DNA of 64,000 nucleotides, from NCBI RefSeq assembly GCF_014648635.1, contig NZ_BMRM01000001.1, positions 806,001 to 870,000 of the forward strand, written 5' to 3'. Positions 17,325 to 25,795 of the stretch are shown piece by piece. The DNA is from Streptomyces cinerochromogenes (lineage in GTDB: Bacteria > Actinomycetota > Actinomycetes > Streptomycetales > Streptomycetaceae). A program made the position numbers and the translations under genes. Positions within the stretch are counted from its first letter, which is position 1. Each line of letters begins with the position of its first letter. Below the pieces are notes generated by a model. That model had not been told where the DNA came from. It saw only the letters and a list, made by a program, of their open reading frames with translations, and made no database searches.

Positions 17325-19526
17325 ATGCCCCGCTTCAGCATCATCGTCCCGTCCCACGGGGTCGCCGGCCGGCTGTCCCAGGCGCTGGACTCGGTCCTCG
17401 GCCAGTCCTTCGGCGACCTCCAGCTGATCCCGGTCTGCGACGCCCCCGACGCCCCGGCCGCCGAGGTGGCGGCCGGGTACGCCGAGCGGGACTCCCGGGT
17501 GACCCCCGTCCACTCGCCGCCGTCCGCCGGGCTCAGCGGGGCGCGCAACGCCGGGATCCGGGCGGCGACCGGCACGTACCTGCTGTTCCTGGACGGCGAC
17601 GACCTGCTGCTGCCGGGCGCGCTCGCGGCGCTGGACGCCCGGCTGTCCGAGACGGGCGGCGTGGACGTGCTGTACGCCGAGCACGAGCGCGCCCCCTGGT
17701 GGGAGGGCGAGCCCACGAACCCGGCCGCGCCGCTGCTCGCGGGGGCCCCGAAGGCCGCCTTCGCCCCCGCCGAGCGGCCCGCGCTGACCGGTGTCCCGCT
17801 GCCGGCGTGGAGCGCCGCCTACCGCCGCGCCTTCCTCACCGAGCAGGAACTCGCCTTCCCGGAGGGCCACTTCACCGACCTGGGCTGGGGCGGGCTGGTG
17901 TCCGTCGCCGCCGGGCGGATCGCGGTGCTGCGCCGGACCGTCGTACGGCACCGGCTGCGCCGCCAGGGCAGCCGGCTCAATCTGCCGGGCCCGCACCAGC
18001 ACACCCTGCTGGACCAGGTGGAGCGGGTGCTGACACGGGCGGCCGAGCGGTCCCTGCCCGCCGAACGCACCGGGCCCCTGTTCGACCAGCTGTTCGCCGT
18101 GGTGCTGAAGACGGCGTCCCGGCCGGAGCGGCTGTCCCGCGGGCATCGGGCGTTCTTCCGCCGCGCGGGCCGCCTCTACCGGACGCACCGGCCGGCCGGC
18201 CACCGGGTCCCGGGCGGCAGCCTCGGGGTGCAGCACCGGCTGCTGGCGGCCGGCGCGTACACCGCGTTCGCCGCTCTGCGCGGCGCCAACCGGGTGGCCG
18301 GCGGCGCCGCCGGACGGCTGCCGCGTCCGCGGATGCTGCGCACCCGGCTGCGCTACGCCCGCGACCTGCGCCGCCCGCTCGATCCGAACCTCGCCGTGTA
18401 CTGCGCCTACTGGGGCCGCGGCTACGCCTGCAACCCGGCCGCGATCCACGCCAAGGCCCGTGAACTCGCCCCGCACCTGCGCTCCGTGTTCCTGGTCGAG
18501 GCCGGCCAGGAACACGCCGTGCCCGAGGGCGTCGAGTACGCGGTGATCGGCTCCCGGCGCTCCTGGGAGCTGCTGGCCCGCGCCACGTACCTGGTCAACA
18601 ACGCGAACTTCGCCGAGGGCGTCGTCAAGCGGCCGGGCAGTGTGCACCTGCAGACCCAGCACGGCACCCCGCTGAAGACGATGGGCGTGGACCAGTCGAC
18701 GTACCCGGTGGTGGCCGCCCGGTCCGGCAGCTACACCAAGCTGCTCGGCCGGGTCGACCGCTGGGACTTCAACCTGTCGTCCAACCGCCACTCCACCCAG
18801 ATGTGGGAGCGCGCCTTCCCCGGCTCCTACGAGCACCTGGAGTACGGCTATCCGCGCAACGACGTCTACTACACGGCGACCGCGGCCGACGTCGCCCGGA
18901 TCCGGCGGGAGCTGGGCGTCCCGGAGGGCGCGACGGCCGTGCTGTACGCGCCGACCCACCGCGACCACCACACCGGCTTCGAGCCCGGCCTGGACCTGGA
19001 GGCGTTCTGCGCGGCGGCCGGCGAGGACGTCGTCGTCCTGCTGCGCGCCCACTACTTCTACGACCGGGGCCGCTCCCGGGGCTCGGACCGCGTCATCGAC
19101 GTCACCGCGCACCGCTCCTCGGAGGACGTGTGCCTGGCCGCGGACGCGCTGGTCACCGACTACTCGTCCATCATGTTCGACTACGCCAACCTGGACCGGC
19201 CGATCGTCGTGTACGCCGACGACTGGGACGTCTACCGGGAGACCCGGGGCGTGTACTTCGACCTGATGGCCGAGCCGCCCGGACCGGTCGCCCGGACCCC
19301 GGAGGAACTGGCCGCGGTCTTCCGCGACGGCTCGTACGCGGGCCCGGACGCGCGGGCGCTCAGGGCCGCCTTCCGGGAGCGGTTCTGCCAGTTCGACGAC
19401 GGGCGGGCCGCCGAGCGGGTTGTGCGCAGGGTGCTGCTCGGGGAGCCGCCGGAGGCGGTCCCGCCGGTGATCCCGCTCGCGGAACGCATCCCCGCCCCCG
19501 CCGCCGCAACCCTCGTGAGGAGCTGA
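17325..19526 (+). CDS. GT-A glycosyltransferase / TagF-like fusion, HGT type (paralog 2)
   Basis: The protein has 733 residues and starts at ATG 17325 (MPRFSIIVPSHG), 125 bases after paralog 1. The GT-A domain has DGDD at 90-93 but lacks the usual VDDCS nucleotide-sugar motif (it reads PVCDAPDAP), so its sugar use may differ. The TagF-like part is canonical: HGT at H446 (QTQHGTPLKTMG), YAPTHRDHH, and TDYSSIMFDYANLDRPIV. By family it should transfer glycerol-phosphate (or a related polyol-phosphate) from a CDP donor onto a growing chain at the inner membrane face. Paralog 3 begins six bases after its stop, so the two are probably cotranscribed. Confidence 0.88.
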   Translation: MPRFSIIVPSHGVAGRLSQALDSVLGQSFGDLQLIPVCDAPDAPAAEVAAGYAERDSRVTPVHSPPSAGLSGARNAGIRAATGTYLLFLDGDDLLLPGALAALDARLSETGGVDVLYAEHERAPWWEGEPTNPAAPLLAGAPKAAFAPAERPALTGVPLPAWSAAYRRAFLTEQELAFPEGHFTDLGWGGLVSVAAGRIAVLRRTVVRHRLRRQGSRLNLPGPHQHTLLDQVERVLTRAAERSLPAERTGPLFDQLFAVVLKTASRPERLSRGHRAFFRRAGRLYRTHRPAGHRVPGGSLGVQHRLLAAGAYTAFAALRGANRVAGGAAGRLPRPRMLRTRLRYARDLRRPLDPNLAVYCAYWGRGYACNPAAIHAKARELAPHLRSVFLVEAGQEHAVPEGVEYAVIGSRRSWELLARATYLVNNANFAEGVVKRPGSVHLQTQHGTPLKTMGVDQSTYPVVAARSGSYTKLLGRVDRWDFNLSSNRHSTQMWERAFPGSYEHLEYGYPRNDVYYTATAADVARIRRELGVPEGATAVLYAPTHRDHHTGFEPGLDLEAFCAAAGEDVVVLLRAHYFYDRGRSRGSDRVIDVTAHRSSEDVCLAADALVTDYSSIMFDYANLDRPIVVYADDWDVYRETRGVYFDLMAEPPGPVARTPEELAAVFRDGSYAGPDARALRAAFRERFCQFDDGRAAERVVRRVLLGEPPEAVPPVIPLAERIPAPAAATLVRS

Positions 19527-19532
19527 CCCGCC

Positions 19533-21731
19533 GTGCCCCGCTTCAGTGTGATCGTGCCCTGTTTCAAGGTGCAGGGCTTCCTGCGCGAGTGCCTGGACTC
19601 GGTGCTCGGCCAGTCCTTCGGCGACTTCGAGCTGATCGCCGTGGACGACTGCTCCCCGGACGGCTCCGGCGCGATCCTCGACGAGTACGCCGAGCGCGAC
19701 CCGCGCGTGAGGGTGCTGCACCTGCCGGAGAACGTGGGCCTCGGCCGGGCCCGCAACGCGGGGATGCCGCACGCCACCGGCGACTACCTCTTCTTCCTGG
19801 ACAGCGACGACAGCCTCACCCCGGGCGCGCTGCGGGCCGTCGCCGACCGGCTCGCCGAGGCCGAGGACCCGGACGTGCTCGTCTTCGACTACGCGCGCAC
19901 CTACTGGTGGGGCGGCACCCGCCGCAACGTCCTCGCGCACCTCCTCAGGCGCGAGGGCACGTTCAGCGCCTCGGAGTACCCGGAGATCCTCGACCTGCTG
20001 ATGGTGGTCTGGAACAAGGTCTACCGGCGGGACTTCGTCACGGCGGGCGGCTTCGAGTTCCCGCCCGGCTACTACGAGGACACCCCCTGGACCTTCCCGG
20101 TCATGCTCAGCGCCCGCCGGATCGCCGCCCTGGACCGGATCTGCCTGAACTACCGGCAGCGCCGGCAGGGCAACATCCTGTCCACCACCAGCCGCAAGCA
20201 CTTCGACGTCCACGACCAGTACGAGCGGGTCTTCGCGTTCGTGGCCGAGCGGCCGGAGCTGGCGGATTGGCGGCCGTACCTGCACCGCAAGATGGGCGAG
20301 CACTGCCTGGACATCCTGGCCAAGCCGGACCGGCTGCCGCCCGCCGACAAGGCCGAGTTCTTCCGGCGTACGGCGGAGATGTTCCGCCGGCACCGGCCCG
20401 AGGGCGCCGCGGTGGACGGGGAGGTCGCCGTGCTGACCGGTTCCTGGGCCGGGTACCGGATCAGGCGGCAGACGGCGCGGGCCGGGCGGGAGGCGGCCCG
20501 GCGGGCGGAGCGGGCGCGCCGCACGGCCGCCGGGCGGGCCCGCGCCGGCTGGACGGCCCTGCACGCGCACCGGCCGCTCGACCCGCGGCTCGTGGTCTAC
20601 TCGGCGTCCTCGCACCGGGGCCTGCTCGGCGACCCGGCGGCGATCTACCGCAAGGCCCGGGAGATCGCCCCGCAGCTGCGCGGGGTGTGGGTGGTGCGGG
20701 ACGCGGAGACGGCCGCGCGGCTGCCGGACGGCGTGGAGCACGTGATCGTCGGCTCGCGGCGCTACCTGGAGGTCACCGCGCGCGCGAAGTTCTTCGTGAA
20801 CGACGTCAACTGGCCCGGCACGCTGGCCAAACGCCCCGGCAGCGTGCACATCCACACCCACCAGGGCACCCCGCTGAAGTACATGGGCGCCGACCTGCTC
20901 GACAAGCCGGGCGCCCGGCTCGGCTTCGACGTGCCGCAGATGCTGCGCCGCGCCGACCGCTGGGACTACAGCCTGGTCGCCAACCCCCACTCCGAGCTGG
21001 TCTGGGAGCGGGCCTATCCGTGCCACTTCACCTCGGTGCGCACCGGCAGCCCGCGCAACGACGTGCTGGTGGACGGCGCCGCCGGCGACTTCCGGGAGCG
21101 GCACGGCATCCCGGCGGACCACACGGTCGTGCTGTACGCGCCGACCCGCCGGGACTACCGCCGGGGCGGGCACGTGGACCGGATCGACCTGGCCCGGTTC
21201 GCGGCCGACCTCGGCGAGGGGCACACGCTGGTGGTCCGGCTGCACCCGTCGCTGGCGAACGGCCCCGCGCGGGGCATGGGTCTCACGGAGCTGGCCCGGC
21301 GCCGGCTCGTGGTCGACGCGACCGACGAACCCGACCTCGCCGACGTGCTGCTCGCGGCGGACGCGCTGGTCACCGACTACTCGTCGGTGATGTTCGACTA
21401 TGCCGTCCTGGACCGGCCGATCGTGGTGCACGCCGACGACTGGCCCGCGTTCACGGCGAGCCGGGGCGCCTATCTCGACATCACGGCCGAACCGCCCGGT
21501 CATGTCTCGACCTCGTACCGGGAGCTGGCCTGGGTGTTCGCCTCGGGCGCGTGGCGGGACGAGGAGTCGGCGCGGCTGCGCGCGGACTTCCGGTCCCGGT
21601 TCTGCGCGTACGAGGACGGCCGGGCCGCCGAGCGGGTGGTACGGGCGCTGCTGCTGGGCGAGCCGCTGCCCGGTGAGCCGGTACGGATCCCGGGGCAGGC
21701 GTCGGCACCGGACGCGCTGGCGTCGGCGTAG
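19533..21731 (+). CDS. GT-A glycosyltransferase / TagF-like fusion, QGT type (paralog 3)
   Basis: The protein has 732 residues with a GTG start at 19533. Its GT-A domain is close to that of paralog 1 (IAVDDCSPDGSG, GLGRARNAG, DSDD at 90-93), including the shared segment GYYEDTPWTFPV. The TagF-like part has QGT at Q444 (HTHQGTPLKYMG), YAPTRRDY, and an intact TDYSSVMFDY. Thus paralogs 1 and 3 share the H-to-Q change, while paralog 2 and the distant paralog at 31388 keep histidine. It ends the tandem series; a hairpin terminator follows at 21741. Confidence 0.87.
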   Translation: MPRFSVIVPCFKVQGFLRECLDSVLGQSFGDFELIAVDDCSPDGSGAILDEYAERDPRVRVLHLPENVGLGRARNAGMPHATGDYLFFLDSDDSLTPGALRAVADRLAEAEDPDVLVFDYARTYWWGGTRRNVLAHLLRREGTFSASEYPEILDLLMVVWNKVYRRDFVTAGGFEFPPGYYEDTPWTFPVMLSARRIAALDRICLNYRQRRQGNILSTTSRKHFDVHDQYERVFAFVAERPELADWRPYLHRKMGEHCLDILAKPDRLPPADKAEFFRRTAEMFRRHRPEGAAVDGEVAVLTGSWAGYRIRRQTARAGREAARRAERARRTAAGRARAGWTALHAHRPLDPRLVVYSASSHRGLLGDPAAIYRKAREIAPQLRGVWVVRDAETAARLPDGVEHVIVGSRRYLEVTARAKFFVNDVNWPGTLAKRPGSVHIHTHQGTPLKYMGADLLDKPGARLGFDVPQMLRRADRWDYSLVANPHSELVWERAYPCHFTSVRTGSPRNDVLVDGAAGDFRERHGIPADHTVVLYAPTRRDYRRGGHVDRIDLARFAADLGEGHTLVVRLHPSLANGPARGMGLTELARRRLVVDATDEPDLADVLLAADALVTDYSSVMFDYAVLDRPIVVHADDWPAFTASRGAYLDITAEPPGHVSTSYRELAWVFASGAWRDEESARLRADFRSRFCAYEDGRAAERVVRALLLGEPLPGEPVRIPGQASAPDALASA

Positions 21732-21740
21732 GGCGGCGTG

Positions 21741-21780
21741 CGGGAGGGGGCCGGCCCCGCCGGGGGGCGGCCCCCTCCCG
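21741..21780. terminator. Bidirectional terminator, TagF-like paralog 3 / ohr
   Basis: CGGGAGGGGGCC and GGCCCCCTCCCG form a 12-base stem with a 16-base GC-rich loop between two convergent genes. Confidence 0.75.
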
Positions 21781-21797
21781 CACCACTCCCCCGGTGA

Positions 21798-22211
<414 letters not shown>

Positions 22212-22261
22212 GAAGACCATCCCTCTCGGGTGTGCGGTTCGTTGTGCCCACAAGTAGAGCA

Positions 22262-22282
22262 CACAACTAAGTTGTGCACAAC
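22262..22282. promoter_or_regulatory. OhrR operator, overlapping palindromes
   Basis: CACAAC-TAA-GTTGTG (22262-22276) and the perfect palindrome GTTGTGCACAAC (22271-22282) overlap, giving three alternating half-sites between ohr and ohrR. The A+T-rich dyad in a G+C-rich genome is typical of MarR/OhrR binding. OhrR bound here would repress both genes until its cysteine is oxidised. Confidence 0.85.
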
Positions 22283-22312
22283 TAAATGGCTCGCAAGAGC
22301 TACCCTGGAGCC

Positions 22313-22777
22313 ATGAACGACACGGAGTGGCTGCGCCTGGACCGCCAGATCTGCTTCTCGCTGCACGCGGCGTCCCGCGCCTTCAACGGCGTCTACCGCG
22401 TGATCCTCAAGGACCTGGGGCTCACCTACCCCCAGTACCTGGTGATGCTGGTGCTGTGGGAACAGGGCGACCTGCCGGTCAAGAAGCTCGGCGAGCAGCT
22501 GCGGCTCGACTCCGGCACACTGTCCCCGCTGGTCAAGCGGCTGGAGGGGGCCGGTCTGGTCCGACGCGAGCGCAGCGCCGAGGACGAGCGCTCGGTCCTG
22601 GTCCAGCTCACCGAGGACGGCGCGGCGCTGCGCGAGCGGGCGCTGGAGGTGCCCCGCCGGATCATGTCGGCGACCGGCTTCGACCTGGCCGAGATCGTCG
22701 ACCTGCGCGCCCGGCTGGACCAGCTCACCAGCGCTCTGGACGCGGCGGCGGAGGCGGAGGCGCGGGCGGCGCGCTGA
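22313..22777 (+). CDS. ohrR: Organic hydroperoxide-sensing MarR-family repressor
   Basis: The protein has 154 residues. The start MNDTEWLRLDRQ at 22313 matches OhrR; the ATG at 22286 falls close to the operator. The sensing cysteine is in RQICFSLHAASRAF near residue 15, and the winged-helix motif KKLGEQLRLDSGTLSPLVKRLE recognises DNA. Oxidation of the cysteine by organic peroxide releases the operator. The last 53 bases overlap the 3' end of the convergent membrane glycosyltransferase gene, an uncommon antisense arrangement with no room for a terminator. Confidence 0.95.
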   Translation: MNDTEWLRLDRQICFSLHAASRAFNGVYRVILKDLGLTYPQYLVMLVLWEQGDLPVKKLGEQLRLDSGTLSPLVKRLEGAGLVRRERSAEDERSVLVQLTEDGAALRERALEVPRRIMSATGFDLAEIVDLRARLDQLTSALDAAAEAEARAAR

Positions 22778-24398
22778 CCGGCCGGACGTAGAGCCGTACG
22801 GTCACCCCGCCCCGCACGGCTTCCCCCCGGACGACGAACTCCTGCCGCAGCACGGCCGCCTTCGCCCGCTCCACGGCGTTGCGCGGCGCCCAGCGCCCGG
22901 CGAGCACCCTGCGGTCCGCCACGACCCACACCCGGTCCACCCCCGCCAGCCGCCGCCGCACCTCGGCCACCCCGGCCTCCCGCCCGTACAACGTCCCCGA
23001 CTCGCCGGCCCCCGCCGCCAGCGCCACGTCCCGGGTCCCGCGGAACGCCCCCGGATACGTGAGCGCCACGTTCCGCATCTGCACCGGGAGATACAGCACG
23101 GGATCGCCGGGGCCCAGCCTGCGCGCGGCAAGGCGGGAGACGGCGGCGAGGTCATCGGGTCTCCGCCCGGGATCCCGGTCCTTCTGGAGGAGGGGGAACT
23201 GGTGGAGGAGGGAGAGAGCGAGGGCCAGGACACCGGTGAGCGTGACGTACGGCGACCGCGACACCGGGGGCGCACCCGCCCGACGGCGGTCGGCCGAACG
23301 ACGACCAGCGGGCCGCAGGCGCGCCACCACCCCCGCCACCCGCTCAGCCCCGCCCGCCACCAACAGCGGAGCCCCCGAAAGCGCGTACAGCACATAGCGG
23401 TCCACGTACAGCGGCGACACCTGCGACGCCAGCATCAGCACCACCGGCGGCACCACCACCACCGGCAGCCCCACCCCCGCACAGGTGACCTCCCCCCGCC
23501 GCCCCACCAACCCCGCCAGCCCCACCACAGCGAGCCCGAGGCACACCCAGAACACCTCGTCCGCCGGCCCGAGAAACCCCCGCAGCAACCTTTCCGCCGT
23601 CTCCGCCGTGGGCGCCCGCAGCCACGCCACCTGCGCCGCCTGCCCCCGCGACACCACCACCATCGGCACCAGCGCGAGGACGACCGCCCCCGCCGCGCAC
23701 CCCCACCCCCGCCACACCCGCCGCCCCGCCCGCGCCAGCGCGAGCGACCCCGCGTGCGCGAGGAGCAGCAGGACCGCGAACTCGTGCAGCCAGCAGGTGA
23801 GTCCGAGCACGAGGCCGTAGGGCCACCAGGTGCCGCCCCCGACGCCCCGGACGAACAGCAGGGTCGCCGCCGTGGCCCCGGCCGCGACGAGCGCGTACGA
23901 GCGCCCCTCCTGGGCGTAGTGGCCGGCCATCGGTGTGACGGCGTAGAGCAGTCCGGCCCACAGTCCCACCCGCGGCCGGGCCAGCCGGGTGCCGAGCGCG
24001 GCCACCAGCGCCGCCGTGCCGGCCGCCGCGCACACCGAGGGCAGCCGGAGCGCGACCTCGCCGGGGTGGACGGCGAGGACGGCGTGCAGCAGGAGGTAGT
24101 ACAGGCCGTGCACCGCGTCCACGTCGTGCAGCAGGTGCCAGATCTGCGGGACGGTACGCCGCCCGACCTGGAGGCTGACGGCCTCGTCGCGCCACGTGCC
24201 GCCCCGGTCGAGCCCCCAGAGCCCGAGCGCGAGCATCACCAGCGCGGGCACGCCCATGGCGGCGGCCCGGCTCGGCCCCGTCCCGGCGGGTGCCGGTGCC
24301 CGATGCGGGGGTTGGCTCGTTGCACCGGTCGGTACGCCAGTGGTCGCTCCAGTCGCTCGACGCCACTGGGGTTTCGCAGGAAGCCCGACGTTCACCAT
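22725..24398 (-). CDS. Polytopic membrane glycosyltransferase (GT39/ArnT-like)
   Basis: The protein has 557 residues with about 10-12 membrane segments. The acidic pair WRDEAVSL (D71, E72) in the first outer loop matches the catalytic Asp-Glu of GT39/GT83 (PMT/ArnT) enzymes, which use polyprenyl-phosphate sugars outside the membrane. A soluble C-terminal domain (about 440-557) ends in a proline run. The ATG at 24398 is taken; the basic Pro/Ala N-terminus of about 48 residues is poorly conserved in type, so a later start (M48) cannot be excluded. Its stop overlaps ohrR by 53 bases. The likely role is sugar decoration of a wall polymer or protein. Confidence 0.75.
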   Translation of the reverse strand: MVNVGLPAKPQWRRATGATTGVPTGATSQPPHRAPAPAGTGPSRAAAMGVPALVMLALGLWGLDRGGTWRDEAVSLQVGRRTVPQIWHLLHDVDAVHGLYYLLLHAVLAVHPGEVALRLPSVCAAAGTAALVAALGTRLARPRVGLWAGLLYAVTPMAGHYAQEGRSYALVAAGATAATLLFVRGVGGGTWWPYGLVLGLTCWLHEFAVLLLLAHAGSLALARAGRRVWRGWGCAAGAVVLALVPMVVVSRGQAAQVAWLRAPTAETAERLLRGFLGPADEVFWVCLGLAVVGLAGLVGRRGEVTCAGVGLPVVVVPPVVLMLASQVSPLYVDRYVLYALSGAPLLVAGGAERVAGVVARLRPAGRRSADRRRAGAPPVSRSPYVTLTGVLALALSLLHQFPLLQKDRDPGRRPDDLAAVSRLAARRLGPGDPVLYLPVQMRNVALTYPGAFRGTRDVALAAGAGESGTLYGREAGVAEVRRRLAGVDRVWVVADRRVLAGRWAPRNAVERAKAAVLRQEFVVRGEAVRGGVTVRLYVRPVSAPPAPPPPPPRPERW

Positions 24399-24488
24399 GG
24401 CCCGATCTCTTGCGATTAGCCAATATTTGCGGTTCTTGACGGCGTATCAGCAGGGATACACCATCCGCACGACTTAGGCTCCCATGTG

Positions 24489-25760
24489 ATGAACCGTCTG
24501 CGCGTCACCCCCGGCCCGGTCCTCACTCTCACCGCCATCTGGCTCACCACCCGTGCCCTGATGCTCTGGCTGCTCGCGTACGGCGGCGCCCGGCTGCTCG
24601 GCGGCGGTTCGGTGAGCCGGGAGGTCTGGCGGCTGTACTTCCACTGGTACGGCGTCCTCGCGCACGGCTCGTTCCCGGTGCACGACACGCTGTGGCAGTA
24701 CCCGCCGGGCGCCGGCGCGGTGCTGCTGGCGCCGGGCCTGCTGCCGGGCCTGACGTACTTCGAGGCGTTCGTGGTGCTCACCCTGGCCGTGGACGCGCTG
24801 ACCGTGGCGGCGCTGCTCCGCGCGGGCACCCGCCCCGGGCGCAGCCTGCTCGGCGCGGCCCTGTGGACCGGCGGCCTGCCCCTGCTGCTGCACCTGCCGC
24901 TCGCCCGGTACGACGTCCAGGTCACCGCCCTGGCCGTGCTGTCCCTGCTGGCCTCGGCGCGCTCCCCGCGCGCGGGCGGCGTGCTCGGGGCGCTGGGCGC
25001 GCTGGTGAAGGTGTGGCCGGCGCTGGTGCTGCTGGGCACGCCCCGCGGACGGCCGACGCGCACGGCATGGGCGTGGGCGGTGTGGACCGGGGGCGCGTGT
25101 CTCGCCCTGCTCGCGGCCTGCTTCACCCACCCGCTGTCCTTCCTGCGCGAGCAGGGCGGCCGGGGAGTGCAGATCGAGTCGCTCGGCGGTACGGCGCTCA
25201 ATCTGGCCCGGCGGGCCGGCTGGCCGGGCCGGGCCCGCTACCGGTACGGCGCCATGGAGATGGTCGGCCCGCACGTGCACACCGTCGCCACCGCCTCCCT
25301 CGCGCTGACGGCGGTCTCCTTCGGGCTGCTCGTGCTGTGGCGGGTACGGGCCCGGCACTGGACCGAGGCCACGCCGTACGACGCGGCGCTGAGCGCGGTG
25401 CTGCTGTTCACGGTCACCAGCCGGGTGATCAGCCCGCAGTACATGGTCTGGCTGATCGGGCTCGCCGCCGTGTGCCTGACCTCGCGGCACACCAGCCAGC
25501 GGCCGGTGGCGGTGCTGGTCCTGGCGGCGTCCGCGCTGAGCACCGTGGTGTTCCCGATGTACTACCGCGAGGTGATCGACGGCACCTGGGCCGGGGTCCT
25601 GCTGATGCTGGCCCGCAACGGGCTGCTGACGGCCGCCGCCGTGCTGTCCTTCGCGCGGCTGTGGCGGGCCTCGCGGCCGCCGGCCGGAAAGTCCGCGCCC
25701 ACGACGCAACCCCGGCCGGGTTCCGACCGTCTACCGGAGCGAGCACTAAGCCTCTCCTAA
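24489..25760 (+). CDS. GT87-type membrane mannosyltransferase (DUF2029)
   Basis: The protein has about 423 residues and roughly ten membrane helices. FHWYGVLAHGSFPVHDTLWQYPPGAG, with an acidic residue in the first outer loop and the following YPPG, fits the GT87 family, which includes mycobacterial polyprenyl-phosphomannose-dependent alpha-1,2-mannosyltransferases. ATG 24489 or GTG 24486 could start it. The gene is divergent from the GT39-like gene with 90 bases between; TTGACG at 24436-24441 may be a -35 element. A GT2 gene follows after 35 bases, probably in one operon. Confidence 0.72.
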   Translation: MNRLRVTPGPVLTLTAIWLTTRALMLWLLAYGGARLLGGGSVSREVWRLYFHWYGVLAHGSFPVHDTLWQYPPGAGAVLLAPGLLPGLTYFEAFVVLTLAVDALTVAALLRAGTRPGRSLLGAALWTGGLPLLLHLPLARYDVQVTALAVLSLLASARSPRAGGVLGALGALVKVWPALVLLGTPRGRPTRTAWAWAVWTGGACLALLAACFTHPLSFLREQGGRGVQIESLGGTALNLARRAGWPGRARYRYGAMEMVGPHVHTVATASLALTAVSFGLLVLWRVRARHWTEATPYDAALSAVLLFTVTSRVISPQYMVWLIGLAAVCLTSRHTSQRPVAVLVLAASALSTVVFPMYYREVIDGTWAGVLLMLARNGLLTAAAVLSFARLWRASRPPAGKSAPTTQPRPGSDRLPERALSLS

Positions 25761-25795
25761 CGGGGTATTACCGAATATTCGTACGCTCCCGGCCC

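Noticed and set aside
16884..21503. A 1539-codon minus-strand frame
   Set aside because: It is antisense to three conserved glycosyltransferase fusions and shows only composition-driven sequence rich in V, R, G and H.
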